From Sphingomonadales bacterium 12-68-11 (GTDB taxonomy: Bacteria > Pseudomonadota > Alphaproteobacteria > Sphingomonadales > Sphingomonadaceae): 64,000 nt of DNA. Both the position numbers and the translations under genes were made by a program. The notes beneath the pieces were generated by a model that made no database searches, had not been told where the DNA came from, and saw only the letters and a list, made by a program, of their open reading frames with translations. Numbering within the stretch: the first letter of the stretch is position 1; each line of letters begins with the position of its first letter. The stretch covers positions 1,049,643 through 1,113,642 of the forward strand of contig NCCV01000003.1 in assembly GCA_002279825.1 (NCBI GenBank). Reading direction: 5' to 3'. Shown piece by piece: positions 26,156-35,212 of the stretch.

Positions 26156-27043
26156 ATGATCGAGCTGGGGCGGCTGCGCGTGCACAAGGTCCACGAGATG
26201 GATAGCCCCGTCCCGCTGCTCAGCCAGCTCCCCGGCACCACCGCCGACGACATGCGCCGGCTGCTGGCGTGGTACGATCAGCCCGACGAGGTGACCGCCG
26301 ATCCCGAGACCAGCTTCATGACTTTCTCGGTCCATTCGTGGGTGATCGAGGTCGATGGGCAGACGATCCTGGTCGACACCTGCTGCGGCAACCACAAGGA
26401 CCGGCTGCTGCCGGACGTGCACCAGCTCGACACCGACTATCTCGGCAACTTGCGCCGCGCCGGGTTCGCTCCCGAGGACATCGACCTGGTGATGTGCACG
26501 CACCTGCATTTCGATCACGTCGGCTGGAACACCCGGCTGGAGAACGGCAAGTGGGTGCCGACTTTCCCCAACGCCCGGTACCTCTTCGGCAAGCGCGACT
26601 TCGAATACTTCAAGGCCGATCCCGCAGGGGAGGAGCTGCACAACCAGGCTTTCGCCGATTCGATCGTACCGGTGATGGAGGCCGGCAAGGCGGTGCTGGT
26701 GGACGAGGATGCGGCGGCCTTCCGCGAGATCGGTGACGGGGTGTGGCTCGAGCCGGCATTCGGCCATTCGCCCGGCTGCTGCACGATCAACGCCCAGGCG
26801 GACGGGCCGCCCGCGCTGTTCTGGGGCGACGTGATCCACCACCCGGTGCAACTGATCTGCCACGACCTGCCGTTCGCGTTCGACGCCGACGCGGCCATGG
26901 CCAGCCAGACGCGCAAGGCGACGATGGAACGCGCCGCGGAGGAGCACACGCTGTGCTTCCCGGCGCATTTCCGACGCACCTCCGCCGGGCACGTGAAGCG
27001 CGACGGCGATGCGTTCCGCTACGAATGGATTGATCGCAATTAA
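26156..27043 (+). CDS. MBL-fold metallo-hydrolase
   Basis: A 295-residue protein with the dinuclear zinc motif THLHFDHVGWN, an upstream strand ending VDTCCGNHKD, a downstream metal histidine in PAFGHSPGCCTI, the bridging aspartate in FWGDVIHHP, and a final histidine in CFPAHF. This layout matches lactonase-like MBL enzymes (AttM/AiiA-related group). The substrate may be a lactone or ester; a quorum-quenching role is possible but not shown. No signal peptide, so cytoplasmic. It lies 21 bases before putA and may be cotranscribed with it. Confidence 0.9.
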   Translation: MIELGRLRVHKVHEMDSPVPLLSQLPGTTADDMRRLLAWYDQPDEVTADPETSFMTFSVHSWVIEVDGQTILVDTCCGNHKDRLLPDVHQLDTDYLGNLRRAGFAPEDIDLVMCTHLHFDHVGWNTRLENGKWVPTFPNARYLFGKRDFEYFKADPAGEELHNQAFADSIVPVMEAGKAVLVDEDAAAFREIGDGVWLEPAFGHSPGCCTINAQADGPPALFWGDVIHHPVQLICHDLPFAFDADAAMASQTRKATMERAAEEHTLCFPAHFRRTSAGHVKRDGDAFRYEWIDRN

Positions 27044-27064
27044 GCGAGGTGCGAGGCTAAGCTT

Positions 27065-30000
27065 ATGCCTCTCGACCGCAGCGCGCTGCGCGCCGCTTAC
27101 CGCCTGGACGAGGCCGCCTGCACGGCGGAGCGGATCGAGCAGGCCGACCCGGCCCGCGCTGTCCACGGCGCGGCCGCGGCGCTCGCGGGGGGCCTGATCG
27201 AAGGCGCCCGCGCGCGCAAGGCGAGCGGGCTCGATGCCTTCCTGCAAAGCTACGGCCTCGACACCGAGGAAGGCATCGCGTTGATGTGCCTGGCCGAAGC
27301 GCTGCTGCGTGTTCCCGATGCGCAGACCGCCGATGCTCTGATCGCCGACAAGCTCGGCGGGATCGACTGGGGCGAGCACCTCGGCGAATCGAGCTCGACC
27401 TTCGTCAATGCCGCCACCTTCTCGCTGATGCTGACCGGCGAAGTGCTGCGCGGGTCGGGGCGCGCCGACCGCGGGCTGGCGAGCAGCCTGCGCCGCGCGA
27501 TGGGCCGGGTGGGCGAGCCGGTAATCCGCCAGGCCACGCTCCACGCGATGCGCATTCTGGGCGGCCAGTTCGTGTTCGGGCGGACGATCGAGGAAGCGCT
27601 GAAGCGCGCCCAGCCCGAGCGCGAGCGCGGTTTGACGCACAGCTTCGACATGCTCGGCGAAGCGGCGATGACGTTCGCCGACGCCGAGCGGTACCGCGCG
27701 AGTTATGCCGGCGCGATCGAGCGGCTGGCGCGCGAGGGCGGCAGCGGGATCGCCGAGCGCTCGGGCATCTCGGTCAAGCTCTCCGCGCTCTACCCGAAGT
27801 ACGATTTTCTCCACGCCGAGGCGGCCAGGGCGGCGCTGGTTCCGATCGTGCGCGACCTGGCGCTGGCGGCGAGCGCGGCGGACATCCACTTCACGATCGA
27901 CGCCGAGGAGGCCGAGCGGCTCGAGCTCTCGCTCGACGTGATCGAGGCGCTGGTGGCGGACGAGGCGCTGTTCGCCAACGGCTGGCAGGGTTTCGGCCTT
28001 GCCGTGCAGGCCTACCAGAAGCGCGCCGTGCCGTTGTGCGACTGGATCGCCGAACTCGCCCGCCGCCACGGCCGGCGGCTGATGGTGCGGCTGGTCAAGG
28101 GCGCCTATTGGGACAGCGAGATCAAGGCCAGCCAAGTCGGCGGGCACAGCGACTATCCGGTGTTCACCCGCAAAGTCGCGACCGACGTGTCCTATCTGGC
28201 TTGCGCCGACCGGCTGCTCAAGGCGGGCGACGCGATCTATCCGGCCTTCGCCACGCACAATGCCTACACGATCGCGGCGATCGCCCGGCTTGCGGGCGAC
28301 CGACCCTTGGAGTTTCAGCGCCTCCACGGAATGGGCGAGGACGTTTACGATGCGCTGGCCGAACAATCGGCCGCGCCGCCGCGCGTGCGCATCTATGCCC
28401 CCGTGGGCGGGCACAAGGAACTGCTCGCCTATCTGGTCCGCCGACTGCTCGAGAACGGGGCCAACAGCAGCTTCGTCAACCGGCTGGCCGATGCGGCGGT
28501 GCCGGTGGCCGAGCTGACCGGCGACCCGGTCTCCGCGCTCGCCGGCCTGGACCCCAAGCGCAACCCGGCGATCCCGCTGCCCGCGAACCTCTACCCGGCG
28601 CGCCGCAACAGCGCCGGCATCGACCTGGCCGATCCGCTGGTCCGCGAACCGCTGCTGGCCCAGCTCGGTGAACTGCGCGCCCGCCGCTGGGAAGGTCATC
28701 CGACGTCCCCGCTGCCCGAGGTCGGCGGCGGGGCGCAGATCCGTTCGCCGCAGAACCGCGACGATCTGGTCGGCGCGGTGCGGCAGGCCTCGCACGCTGA
28801 AGTCGCGAACTCCATCGCGCTCGCCGCGGCGGCGCAGCCCGCATGGGACGCGCGCGGCGGTTCGGACCGCGCGGCGCTGCTCGAACGCGCTGCCGATCTG
28901 TTCGAAAGCCATGCCGCCGAACTGATAAGCGTGTGCCAGCGCGAGGCCGGCAAGACGCTGACCGACAGCGTGCTCGAGCTGCGCGAGGCGGTCGATTTCC
29001 TGCGCTATTACGCCTGCGAGGCGCGAATGCAGTTCTCCGCCCCGCACCCGCTGCCCGGCCCGACCGGCGAGAGCAATCTGCTGCGGCTGCATGGGCGCGG
29101 GGTGTTCGCGGCGATCAGCCCTTGGAACTTCCCGCTCGCGATCTTCACCGGGCAGATCGCCGCCGCGCTGGCCGCGGGCAACACGGTGATCGCCAAGCCC
29201 GCCGAACAGACCCCGCTGATCGCCGCGCGCGCCGTGGAGCTGTGTCATGAGGCCGGCATTCCCAAGGACGCGCTGCTGCTGGTGCCCGGCGACGGGCGCG
29301 TGGGCGCGGCGATCACGTCCGATCCGCGCCTCGCCGGGGTGGTCTTCACCGGCTCGACCGAAACCGCACGCGCGATCAACCGCGCGCTTGCCGCGCGCGA
29401 CGCGCCGATCGCCACGCTGATCGCCGAAACGGGCGGGCAGAACGCGATGATCGTCGATTCCTCGGCGCTGCCGGAACAACTGACGCGCGACGTGATCTCG
29501 GGCGCGTTCCAGAGCGCCGGGCAGCGCTGTTCGGCGCTGCGCGTGCTATACTTGCAGGACGACGTCGCCGAGCCGATGCTGGGGATGATCCGCGGCGCGT
29601 TCGAGGCGCTGGTGATCGGCGACCCGGCCGAGCTTGCGACCGACGTCGGGCCGATCATCGATGCCGAGGCGAAAGAGGCGCTCGACGATCATGTGACGCG
29701 GATGCGCGAGGGCGGCCGCAAAGTGTGGCAGCGCGAGCTGCCGCCCGGCACCGAGAACGGCACTTTCGTGGCCCCGGCGATCGTCGAGATCGAAAGCATC
29801 GCCGACCTCACCCGCGAAAACTTCGGCCCGGTGCTGCATGTCGCGCGCTTCCCGGCCGGCGGGGTTGAAGCTGTGGTCGAAGAGATCAACGCGACCGGCT
29901 TCGGCCTGACGTTCGGGCTGCACAGCCGGATCGATGCCACCCGGCGGCTGGTCGAGGCGCGCGCGAGAGTCGGCAATCTCTACGTCAACCGCAACCAGAT

Positions 30001-30163
30001 CGGTGCGGTGGTCGGCAGCCAGCCGTTCGGGGGCGAAGGCCTGTCGGGCACTGGGCCGAAGGCCGGCGGGCCGCATTACGTGACGCGCTTCGCCACCGAG
30101 CGGGTGACGACGATCGACACCACGGCGGCGGGGGGGAATGCCACGTTGCTGGCTGGAGGCTGA
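27065..30163 (+). CDS. putA: Bifunctional proline dehydrogenase / L-glutamate gamma-semialdehyde dehydrogenase
   Basis: A 1032-residue PutA that oxidises proline to glutamate in two steps with FAD and NAD. The N-terminal half is the FAD beta/alpha barrel (GISVKLSALYPKYDF, VRLVKGAYWDSEIK, ATHNAYTIA, RLHGMGEDVY). The C-terminal half is the aldehyde dehydrogenase (SPWNFPLAIFTGQIAAALAAGN, AETGGQNAMIVDSS, catalytic Cys in QSAGQRCSALRVLY). It begins directly with a PutA arm region and lacks the N-terminal ribbon-helix-helix DNA-binding domain of trifunctional PutA, so it does not autoregulate that way. Both active sites look complete. Confidence 0.95.
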   Translation: MPLDRSALRAAYRLDEAACTAERIEQADPARAVHGAAAALAGGLIEGARARKASGLDAFLQSYGLDTEEGIALMCLAEALLRVPDAQTADALIADKLGGIDWGEHLGESSSTFVNAATFSLMLTGEVLRGSGRADRGLASSLRRAMGRVGEPVIRQATLHAMRILGGQFVFGRTIEEALKRAQPERERGLTHSFDMLGEAAMTFADAERYRASYAGAIERLAREGGSGIAERSGISVKLSALYPKYDFLHAEAARAALVPIVRDLALAASAADIHFTIDAEEAERLELSLDVIEALVADEALFANGWQGFGLAVQAYQKRAVPLCDWIAELARRHGRRLMVRLVKGAYWDSEIKASQVGGHSDYPVFTRKVATDVSYLACADRLLKAGDAIYPAFATHNAYTIAAIARLAGDRPLEFQRLHGMGEDVYDALAEQSAAPPRVRIYAPVGGHKELLAYLVRRLLENGANSSFVNRLADAAVPVAELTGDPVSALAGLDPKRNPAIPLPANLYPARRNSAGIDLADPLVREPLLAQLGELRARRWEGHPTSPLPEVGGGAQIRSPQNRDDLVGAVRQASHAEVANSIALAAAAQPAWDARGGSDRAALLERAADLFESHAAELISVCQREAGKTLTDSVLELREAVDFLRYYACEARMQFSAPHPLPGPTGESNLLRLHGRGVFAAISPWNFPLAIFTGQIAAALAAGNTVIAKPAEQTPLIAARAVELCHEAGIPKDALLLVPGDGRVGAAITSDPRLAGVVFTGSTETARAINRALAARDAPIATLIAETGGQNAMIVDSSALPEQLTRDVISGAFQSAGQRCSALRVLYLQDDVAEPMLGMIRGAFEALVIGDPAELATDVGPIIDAEAKEALDDHVTRMREGGRKVWQRELPPGTENGTFVAPAIVEIESIADLTRENFGPVLHVARFPAGGVEAVVEEINATGFGLTFGLHSRIDATRRLVEARARVGNLYVNRNQIGAVVGSQPFGGEGLSGTGPKAGGPHYVTRFATERVTTIDTTAAGGNATLLAGG

Positions 30164-30187
30164 CCATCACAAAGCGCTCGTGTCCCA

Positions 30188-30228
30188 GTAAGCATTGCGC
30201 TTACAATGACGATGGCCATATCCGGCCA
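30188..30228. promoter_or_regulatory. Inverted repeats upstream of the fic antitoxin gene
   Basis: Two short inverted repeats sit just before the antitoxin: GTAAGC-ATTGC-GCTTAC (30188-30204) and TGGCC-ATATCC-GGCCA (30213-30228). They are the right place for an autoregulatory operator of the toxin-antitoxin pair. The function is inferred from position only. Confidence 0.4.
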
Positions 30229-30242
30229 GGATGATTCCAAAG

Positions 30243-30413
30243 ATGTCCAAGACTGACGAGATGATCGAGCGGGCGAAGCTCGTGCCCGAATCCGCCGACG
30301 ACCGCGAGAAGCAACGCCGCAGCTTTGCCTACGGAAACGCCAAGACGGAAAACGACCGCGTGACGCGCGAGATGGTCGACCGGGCTGCCGAAAAACATCC
30401 GCGGCATGGCTGA
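30243..30413 (+). CDS. Putative Fic antitoxin (YhfG-like small protein)
   Basis: A 56-residue protein (60 from an alternative ATG at 30231) directly before a fic gene and overlapping it by 8 bases. Residues form charged helices (MIERAKLVPESADDREKQRR). The segment SFAYGNAKTENDRVTREMV includes NAKTEN, close to the [S/T]xxxE[G/N] inhibitory motif with which class I Fic antitoxins block the toxin's ATP site by means of the glutamate. I infer an antitoxin. It is too short for a DNA-binding domain to be obvious. Confidence 0.75.
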   Translation: MSKTDEMIERAKLVPESADDREKQRRSFAYGNAKTENDRVTREMVDRAAEKHPRHG

Positions 30414-31086
30414 CCGCCAGACAATATCGAAGTCCGCCAGCTACATCGAGGATGCCGACCAGCGGGCAGCGCTCGAGGCAGAGAACGCTCTGCTCCAGTT
30501 CGACGAAGTTCTCGACCTTATCGACTTGGCCGTCCGCGACGGGCGGCCATTCAAATTGAGGCCTTCGACCATACTGGGATTGCACCGGACCGCTATGCAG
30601 AGTGTGCATCCGCAGGCGGGCACATTCCGCAACGCTCCAGTTGAGATTGGCGGAAGCAAGCACAATCCGCCGCACGAAAGTTTGGTTGCCGCAAAGGTCG
30701 AGGACTTATGCGAATGGATAAACGGCAACTGGGCCGATCGATCCGCAATCGAGCTTTGTGCCTATCTCATGTGGCGACTGAACTGGATTCATCCGTTCGC
30801 AGACGGCAACGGCCGCACGACGAGAGCCGTCGCATATCTGGTGCTTTGCGCGAGATCGGGAGCGCGGCTCCCCGGATCGCCGACCATTCCGGAGCAGATT
30901 TCTGCCGACAAAAAGCCCTACTACGATGCGCTCGAGAGCCTCGACCAAGCGGCCGACGACGACGAGACGGACTTGCTGCCCATGATCGCTTTGCTGGAAG
31001 GCTATCTGCAAAGGCAACTCCAGGCGATCCTGGATGCAGCAACCCAAGCCGGCGGCAGCGATGGCAAGACACGGAAGTTCCACTAA
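30406..31086 (+). CDS. fic: Fic domain protein (adenylyltransferase-type toxin)
   Basis: A 226-residue Fic/DOC family enzyme. The core motif [13 protein letters not shown] contains the catalytic histidine, phosphate-binding GNG and the arginine, a full match to HPFx[D/E]GNGRxxR, so AMP transfer from ATP to a target hydroxyl is plausible. Upstream features are [19 protein letters not shown] (the flap with target docking) and helical [13 protein letters not shown]. No inhibitory S/TxxxEG motif is visible in its own termini, consistent with regulation by the separate small protein upstream. Its stop overlaps the dcd start. Less GC-biased wording than putA hints at acquisition. Confidence 0.9.
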   Translation: MADRQTISKSASYIEDADQRAALEAENALLQFDEVLDLIDLAVRDGRPFKLRPSTILGLHRTAMQSVHPQAGTFRNAPVEIGGSKHNPPHESLVAAKVEDLCEWINGNWADRSAIELCAYLMWRLNWIHPFADGNGRTTRAVAYLVLCARSGARLPGSPTIPEQISADKKPYYDALESLDQAADDDETDLLPMIALLEGYLQRQLQAILDAATQAGGSDGKTRKFH

Positions 31087-31640
31087 TGTCGATTCTCTCC
31101 GACCGCTGGATTCGCGACGAGGCCCAGCGCGGCGGCATGATCGAGCCGTTCGTCGAGCGCCAGCAGCGCGAGGGGTGCATTTCCTACGGCCTGTCGTCGT
31201 ACGGCTACGACGCGCGGGTGGCGGACGAGTTCAAGATCTTCACCAATGTCGACAGCGCGGTGGTCGATCCGAAGAACTTCGATGCGACCAGTTTCGTCGA
31301 TCGCAAGACCGACGTTTGCGTGATCCCGCCGAACAGCTTCGCGCTCGCGCGCACGGTCGAATACTTCCGTATCCCGCGCGACGTGCTGGTGATCTGCCTC
31401 GGCAAATCGACTTATGCGCGGTGCGGGATCATCGTCAACGTGACCCCGCTCGAACCCGAATGGGAAGGCCATGTGACGCTGGAGTTCTCCAACACCACCC
31501 CGCTGCCCGCCAAGATCTACGCCAACGAAGGCGCCTGCCAGTTCCTGTTCCTCAAGGGCAATGAACCGTGCCAGATCAGCTATGCCGACCGTGCGGGCAA
31601 ATACATGGGCCAGCGCGGCGTGACGCTGCCGCGGCTCTAG
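31086..31640 (+). CDS. dcd: dCTP deaminase
   Basis: A 184-residue trimeric enzyme converting dCTP to dUTP for thymidylate synthesis. Family blocks are [61 protein letters not shown] with the catalytic region, [19 protein letters not shown] and the C-terminal lid [13 protein letters not shown]. The ATG at 31086 shares one base with the fic stop codon. Normal length, all motifs intact. Confidence 0.96.
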   Translation: MSILSDRWIRDEAQRGGMIEPFVERQQREGCISYGLSSYGYDARVADEFKIFTNVDSAVVDPKNFDATSFVDRKTDVCVIPPNSFALARTVEYFRIPRDVLVICLGKSTYARCGIIVNVTPLEPEWEGHVTLEFSNTTPLPAKIYANEGACQFLFLKGNEPCQISYADRAGKYMGQRGVTLPRL

Positions 31641-31714
31641 CAGGGCACTGAATCGGCTTTCACGGGTTCCCCTATGAGCGGCGCAAGGCCGGCCGCGCCA
31701 GGGAGACAGAACCG

Positions 31715-32230
31715 ATGTCCATGATCGCCGCCGTCGTCGGCCGTATCCTGCTGGGGGCGCTGTTTATCGTCTCGGGCCTCAACAAGATCGTCAGCCCGGG
31801 CACCACTGCGCAGTACATCGAAAGCACCACGACGCTGCCCGGCTATCTCGCGATGCCGACCGGCGTGTTCGAACTCGTCGCCGGACTGCTGCTGATGGTC
31901 GGGCTGATGACCCGGTTGGTGGCGGTGCTGCTGGCAGGCTTCGTGCTGCTGACGGTGTTCTTCTTCCACAACGACTTGCGCGATCCGGTTCAGATGACCG
32001 AAGCGCTCAAGAACCTGGCGATCGTTGGCGGCCTGCTGGCGGTGTTCGCCTATGGCCAGATGCGCGGGACTTACGACCACTTGCGCACCGTGCGGCGGGC
32101 CGACAAAGCCGAGCTGCGCGCGGCGCATGCCGAGGGCGTGGCCGAAGGGACGCGGCACGACACCACGACCGTGGTGACCGACGTGAACCGCGACGGCGTG
32201 CCCGAGGTGCGCAAGCGCCGTTGGTGGTAA
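31715..32230 (+). CDS. DoxX family membrane protein
   Basis: A 171-residue protein with four membrane helices in the first 110 residues: MIAAVVGRILLGALFIVSGLNKI, LAMPTGVFELVAGLLLMVGLM, LVAVLLAGFVLLTVFFFH, and LKNLAIVGGLLAVFAYGQM. The GLNKI helix end and central acidic residue are typical of DoxX/YphA proteins, which are linked to redox stress or quinone chemistry. A polar C-terminal tail of about 50 residues ends KRRWW and is longer than usual. It is followed 18 bases later by the NTF2-like gene. Confidence 0.85.
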   Translation: MSMIAAVVGRILLGALFIVSGLNKIVSPGTTAQYIESTTTLPGYLAMPTGVFELVAGLLLMVGLMTRLVAVLLAGFVLLTVFFFHNDLRDPVQMTEALKNLAIVGGLLAVFAYGQMRGTYDHLRTVRRADKAELRAAHAEGVAEGTRHDTTTVVTDVNRDGVPEVRKRRWW

Positions 32231-32248
32231 CGGGCATGGGAGGGGACG

Positions 32249-32857
32249 ATGACAGATACCGCGGCGCTGCTGGAGCGCATCGAGCAGCTTGAGCGGCGCG
32301 CCCAGGCGGCCGAAGACTATCGCGATCTGGTGAATCTGCAGGGCGCTTACGGCTACTACGTCGACAAAGGGCTATGGGATCAGGCGGCCGACCTGTTCGC
32401 GGCCGAAGGCACTCTCGAAATCGCCGGGCGCGGCGTCTATGTCGGGCGCGAGCGGGTGCGGGCCTACCTCCGCAACCTGCCTGCTTACGGCCACGGCACG
32501 CTCTACAACCACATGCAGCTCCAGCCGGTGCTCCATATCGACAGCGCGGCGGGCATCGCCAAAGGCCGCTGGCGCACGCTGATGATGGTCGGCCGGCTCG
32601 GCCACGAGGGCCGCTGGGGCGAGGCGACCTACGAGAACGCATACCTGCGTGAGGCCCATGACGGTTCCTGGCACTGGCGGATCGCCTCGCTGCGCGGGGT
32701 GGTCAACTTCTACACCGAATACGATCAGGGCTGGCACCGCGGCGGCGTGCCGCTGCTGCGCGCGATCGACGGCCTGGCGCCCGACCGGCCTCCCACGCTC
32801 GACTACGAAGCCTACCCCGAGCCGGTGATCGCGCCGTTCCATTACGACGAGGTGTGA
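32249..32857 (+). CDS. NTF2-like / SnoaL-type protein
   Basis: A 202-residue protein. A short coiled-coil N-terminus (LLERIEQLERRAQAAEDYRDL) leads into a SnoaL_4-type domain with LQGAYGYYVDKGLWDQAADLF, GRGVYVGRERVRAYLR, HNH-like LYNHMQLQPVLHI and WHWRIASLRGVVNF. Related proteins are cofactor-free isomerases or steroid/aromatic hydratases; the catalytic set is not clear. It ends just before a long palindromic repeat. It is longer than and not a close copy of the NTF2 protein at 11352. Confidence 0.82.
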   Translation: MTDTAALLERIEQLERRAQAAEDYRDLVNLQGAYGYYVDKGLWDQAADLFAAEGTLEIAGRGVYVGRERVRAYLRNLPAYGHGTLYNHMQLQPVLHIDSAAGIAKGRWRTLMMVGRLGHEGRWGEATYENAYLREAHDGSWHWRIASLRGVVNFYTEYDQGWHRGGVPLLRAIDGLAPDRPPTLDYEAYPEPVIAPFHYDEV

Positions 32858-32860
32858 GTT

Positions 32861-32976
32861 CCTCCCCGGAACGGGGAGGGGGACCACCGAAGGTGGTGGA
32901 GGGGCACAGGCCGTGAGCCGCCGAGGGTGCCCCTCCACCACCCTGCGGGTGGTCCCCCTCCCCCGAGGGGGGAGGA
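32861..32976. repeat. Long intergenic palindromic repeat (CCTCCCC/GGTGGTGG type)
   Basis: An inverted repeat beginning CCTCCCCGGAACGGGGAGG and ending CCCCCGAGGGGGGAGGA, with internal GGTGGTGGAGGGGCAC opposite GTGCCCCTCCACCACC. It can fold into a stem of some 50 bases. It fills the gap between two convergent genes and may serve as a bidirectional transcription stop. The family is dispersed in sphingomonad genomes to my knowledge. Confidence 0.75.
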
Positions 32977-32981
32977 TTTAA

Positions 32982-35105
32982 CTAGAGGCTCAACCGCGCG
33001 GTCAGTTTCACGTTGCGGCCGGCGAGCGGCACGAAGTCCTTGGTGAAGCTCGCGTGGCGGCGGCCTTCGCTGTCGAACAGGTTGTTCGCCTGGAGCATCA
33101 CGGTGAGATTCTCGGAACCGCGCAACGGCTTCCACGCCAGCGACAGGTTGACGAAGGCGAAGCCGTCGGTCGCGGTTTCGAACGGCGCGATCCGGTCCTG
33201 TTCGGCATACCATTCGAGTTCGGCTCGGGCATCCCAACGGGGCGATTGCAGCTCGAGCGCGCCTAGCAGGCCGAGCGGCGGGATGCGCGGCACCGGCGTG
33301 CCGTCGGCCAGCGTCGCCTCGACATAGCTGCCCCCGACCTCGCCCACCCAGCGGAAGCCTGCCGCCTCGAGCAGGGGCACGCTCGCCGATGCTTCGATGC
33401 CGAAATGGTCGGCGCTCTGCTGGAGCTGCTGGTAGACCGGCAGCTCGTCTTCCTCGGCGCCCGTTTCCTGGAGGTAGATGAAGTCGTCGAACCAGTTGCG
33501 GTAGACGCTCGCGCTCAGCTCCACGCCGCCCACGCTGGCGCGCGCATAAGCTTCGAGCCCGAGCGCGGTCTCTTCCTCGAGTAGCGGATCACCGATCTCG
33601 AACTGCTGCGTGGCGATGTGCGGACCGTCGGCGTAGAGTTCCTCGGTCGAAGGCGCGCGCGCGGTGCGGGTGGCGTTGACGCCGAACTTCACGCCCGGCG
33701 ACGGGCTGTACGAGAGGCCCAGCGCGCCCGACAGGCTGTCGAACCCGCGCGCCGCGCCGAGTGCCTCTGCCGCGACGTCGGTGCGCTCATAGCGCGCGCC
33801 GATCTCGAGCTCGAACGGGTCGAGCGCCACTTCCTGCAAGGTGAACAGGGCGAAGCTCTCCGTGGTGTTAGGCGGGACGAAGGCTTCCGCCCCAACCGCG
33901 GCGAAATCGCGGAACAGGTACTGGCCGCCGATCACCCCGCGCCAGCCGCCGCGCTCGCGCTGGACCAGCTCGACGCGGCCTTCGATGCCCTCGACCGCGA
34001 ACGTGGTGCCGACCTCGTCGCCCTCGAACTCGGTATGGGTGTAGTCGGAATAGCCCCAGCGGGTCGTGATCCGTTCGAACACTCCGCCCAGTTCGACGGA
34101 GCCGCGCAAGTCGGCGCGGAACTGTTCGAGCCCGATCGTGACCGGCGCCTCGCCGTGCTCCTCCTCGGCCTCTTCTTCCTCGCCTTCCTCGTGGTGATGA
34201 TGCGCGCCGGGCCGCGCGGGGACGCCGTAGAGACTGTCGTAGTACCCCGCCGAGATCCCGAACGAAGCGCTGGGGCCGAACCATGCCAACCCCGCGCCGA
34301 GCGAGGTCGTCTCGGTCGCGCTGTTGGGCAGCGTGCCGCGCAGATTGGCTGCTTCGAGCAGGTCGTCCGCCTCGTCCTGATGGCCTTCCTCGGCTTCCTC
34401 GGCCGCATCGGCGAGCAGGTCCTGCCGCAACGCCTCGGCGATCACGAAGCCGGGGATGTCGACATCATCGGTGCGGCGGTGCGAGCCATCCAGATGCAGC
34501 ACCAGTCCGCCGCCGAGCGGCGCGTCGAGCGAAGCGCCGCCCTCGCGCAAGTCATAGGCGGTATCGAGCGCGCCGAACGCATCGATGTGCAGCGGTTCAT
34601 CGGGCACGCCGCGCGGAATGCGCTTGTCGATCACGTTGACCGCGCCGCCGATCGCCGAGCCGCCGTAGATCAGCGCCGCCGGGCCGCGCAGCACTTCGAT
34701 GCGCTCGGCGGTCAACGGGTCGATCGTCACCGCGTGGTCGGCCGAAGTGTTGGAGGCGTCGATGGTGCCGAGCCCGTCGACCAGTACGCGCACCCGGTCC
34801 CCCTGGAAGCCGCGCAGCACCGGACGCGAGGCGCCGGGCGAGAAGCTGGTCGCCGAGACGCCCGGCAGCTTGGCCAGCACTTCGCCGATCTGGCCGCTCA
34901 AGTTGCGTTGCAACTCGTCGCCGCGCATCACCGAGGTGCCGGCCAGCACGTCGAGCTGCCGCAGGCCGCCGGTGGTCACGACAATAGTGCCGTGGAAATC
35001 ATCGGCGTCGTCCTGCTCGATCGGCGGGGCGCTCTGTTGAGCGAAGGCAGGCGAAACGAATGCGAGGCTGGCTCCGGCGAGGAGCGCGAGACGGACGGAT
35101 TTCAT
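32982..35105 (-). CDS. znuD: TonB-dependent receptor with His/Glu-rich loops, probable zinc receptor (ZnuD-like)
   Basis: A 707-residue outer-membrane receptor. The signal peptide ends SPAFAQ (residue 22). The plug has GTSVMRGDELQRNLSGQIGEVLAKLPGVS and VLRGPAALIYGGSAIGGAVNV, and the barrel ends KLTARLSL. Two extracellular-type insertions are metal-binding in character: an acidic/His stretch around residues 235-255 (EEAEEGHQDEADD) and HHHHEEGEEEEAEEEHGE around 299-320. Similar loops mark zinc receptors such as ZnuD. A Zur-like operator 24 bases upstream of the ATG supports zinc-repressed expression. The ATG 35105 is chosen over an open upstream extension lacking a signal peptide. Confidence 0.9.
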   Translation of the reverse strand: MKSVRLALLAGASLAFVSPAFAQQSAPPIEQDDADDFHGTIVVTTGGLRQLDVLAGTSVMRGDELQRNLSGQIGEVLAKLPGVSATSFSPGASRPVLRGFQGDRVRVLVDGLGTIDASNTSADHAVTIDPLTAERIEVLRGPAALIYGGSAIGGAVNVIDKRIPRGVPDEPLHIDAFGALDTAYDLREGGASLDAPLGGGLVLHLDGSHRRTDDVDIPGFVIAEALRQDLLADAAEEAEEGHQDEADDLLEAANLRGTLPNSATETTSLGAGLAWFGPSASFGISAGYYDSLYGVPARPGAHHHHEEGEEEEAEEEHGEAPVTIGLEQFRADLRGSVELGGVFERITTRWGYSDYTHTEFEGDEVGTTFAVEGIEGRVELVQRERGGWRGVIGGQYLFRDFAAVGAEAFVPPNTTESFALFTLQEVALDPFELEIGARYERTDVAAEALGAARGFDSLSGALGLSYSPSPGVKFGVNATRTARAPSTEELYADGPHIATQQFEIGDPLLEEETALGLEAYARASVGGVELSASVYRNWFDDFIYLQETGAEEDELPVYQQLQQSADHFGIEASASVPLLEAAGFRWVGEVGGSYVEATLADGTPVPRIPPLGLLGALELQSPRWDARAELEWYAEQDRIAPFETATDGFAFVNLSLAWKPLRGSENLTVMLQANNLFDSEGRRHASFTKDFVPLAGRNVKLTARLSL

Positions 35106-35128
35106 GCAGATCCTTCGAAGGTGACTCG

Positions 35129-35145
35129 ATGTTACGGTATAACAT
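35129..35145 (-). promoter_or_regulatory. Zur-like operator of the TonB receptor gene
   Basis: On the gene's strand the site reads ATGTTATACCGTAACAT: perfect 6-base arms ATGTTA/TAACAT around a 5-base centre. This matches the alphaproteobacterial Zur box pattern (GTTATA-n-ATAAC type). It lies 24 bases before the receptor ATG, and its TTATAC could itself be part of the -10 element, so bound Zur would block transcription when zinc is plentiful. Confidence 0.75.
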
Positions 35146-35212
35146 GTGTCACGCTCTGCTGCGATGCACAACCCCCGCCGGCTCCAATGCGGCCAGCCGC
35201 GTCACATCGGCG

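Noticed and set aside
26114..29479. 1121-codon minus-strand open frame across the MBL hydrolase and putA
   Set aside because: Compositional shadow; the plus strand carries two complete enzymes with all motifs.
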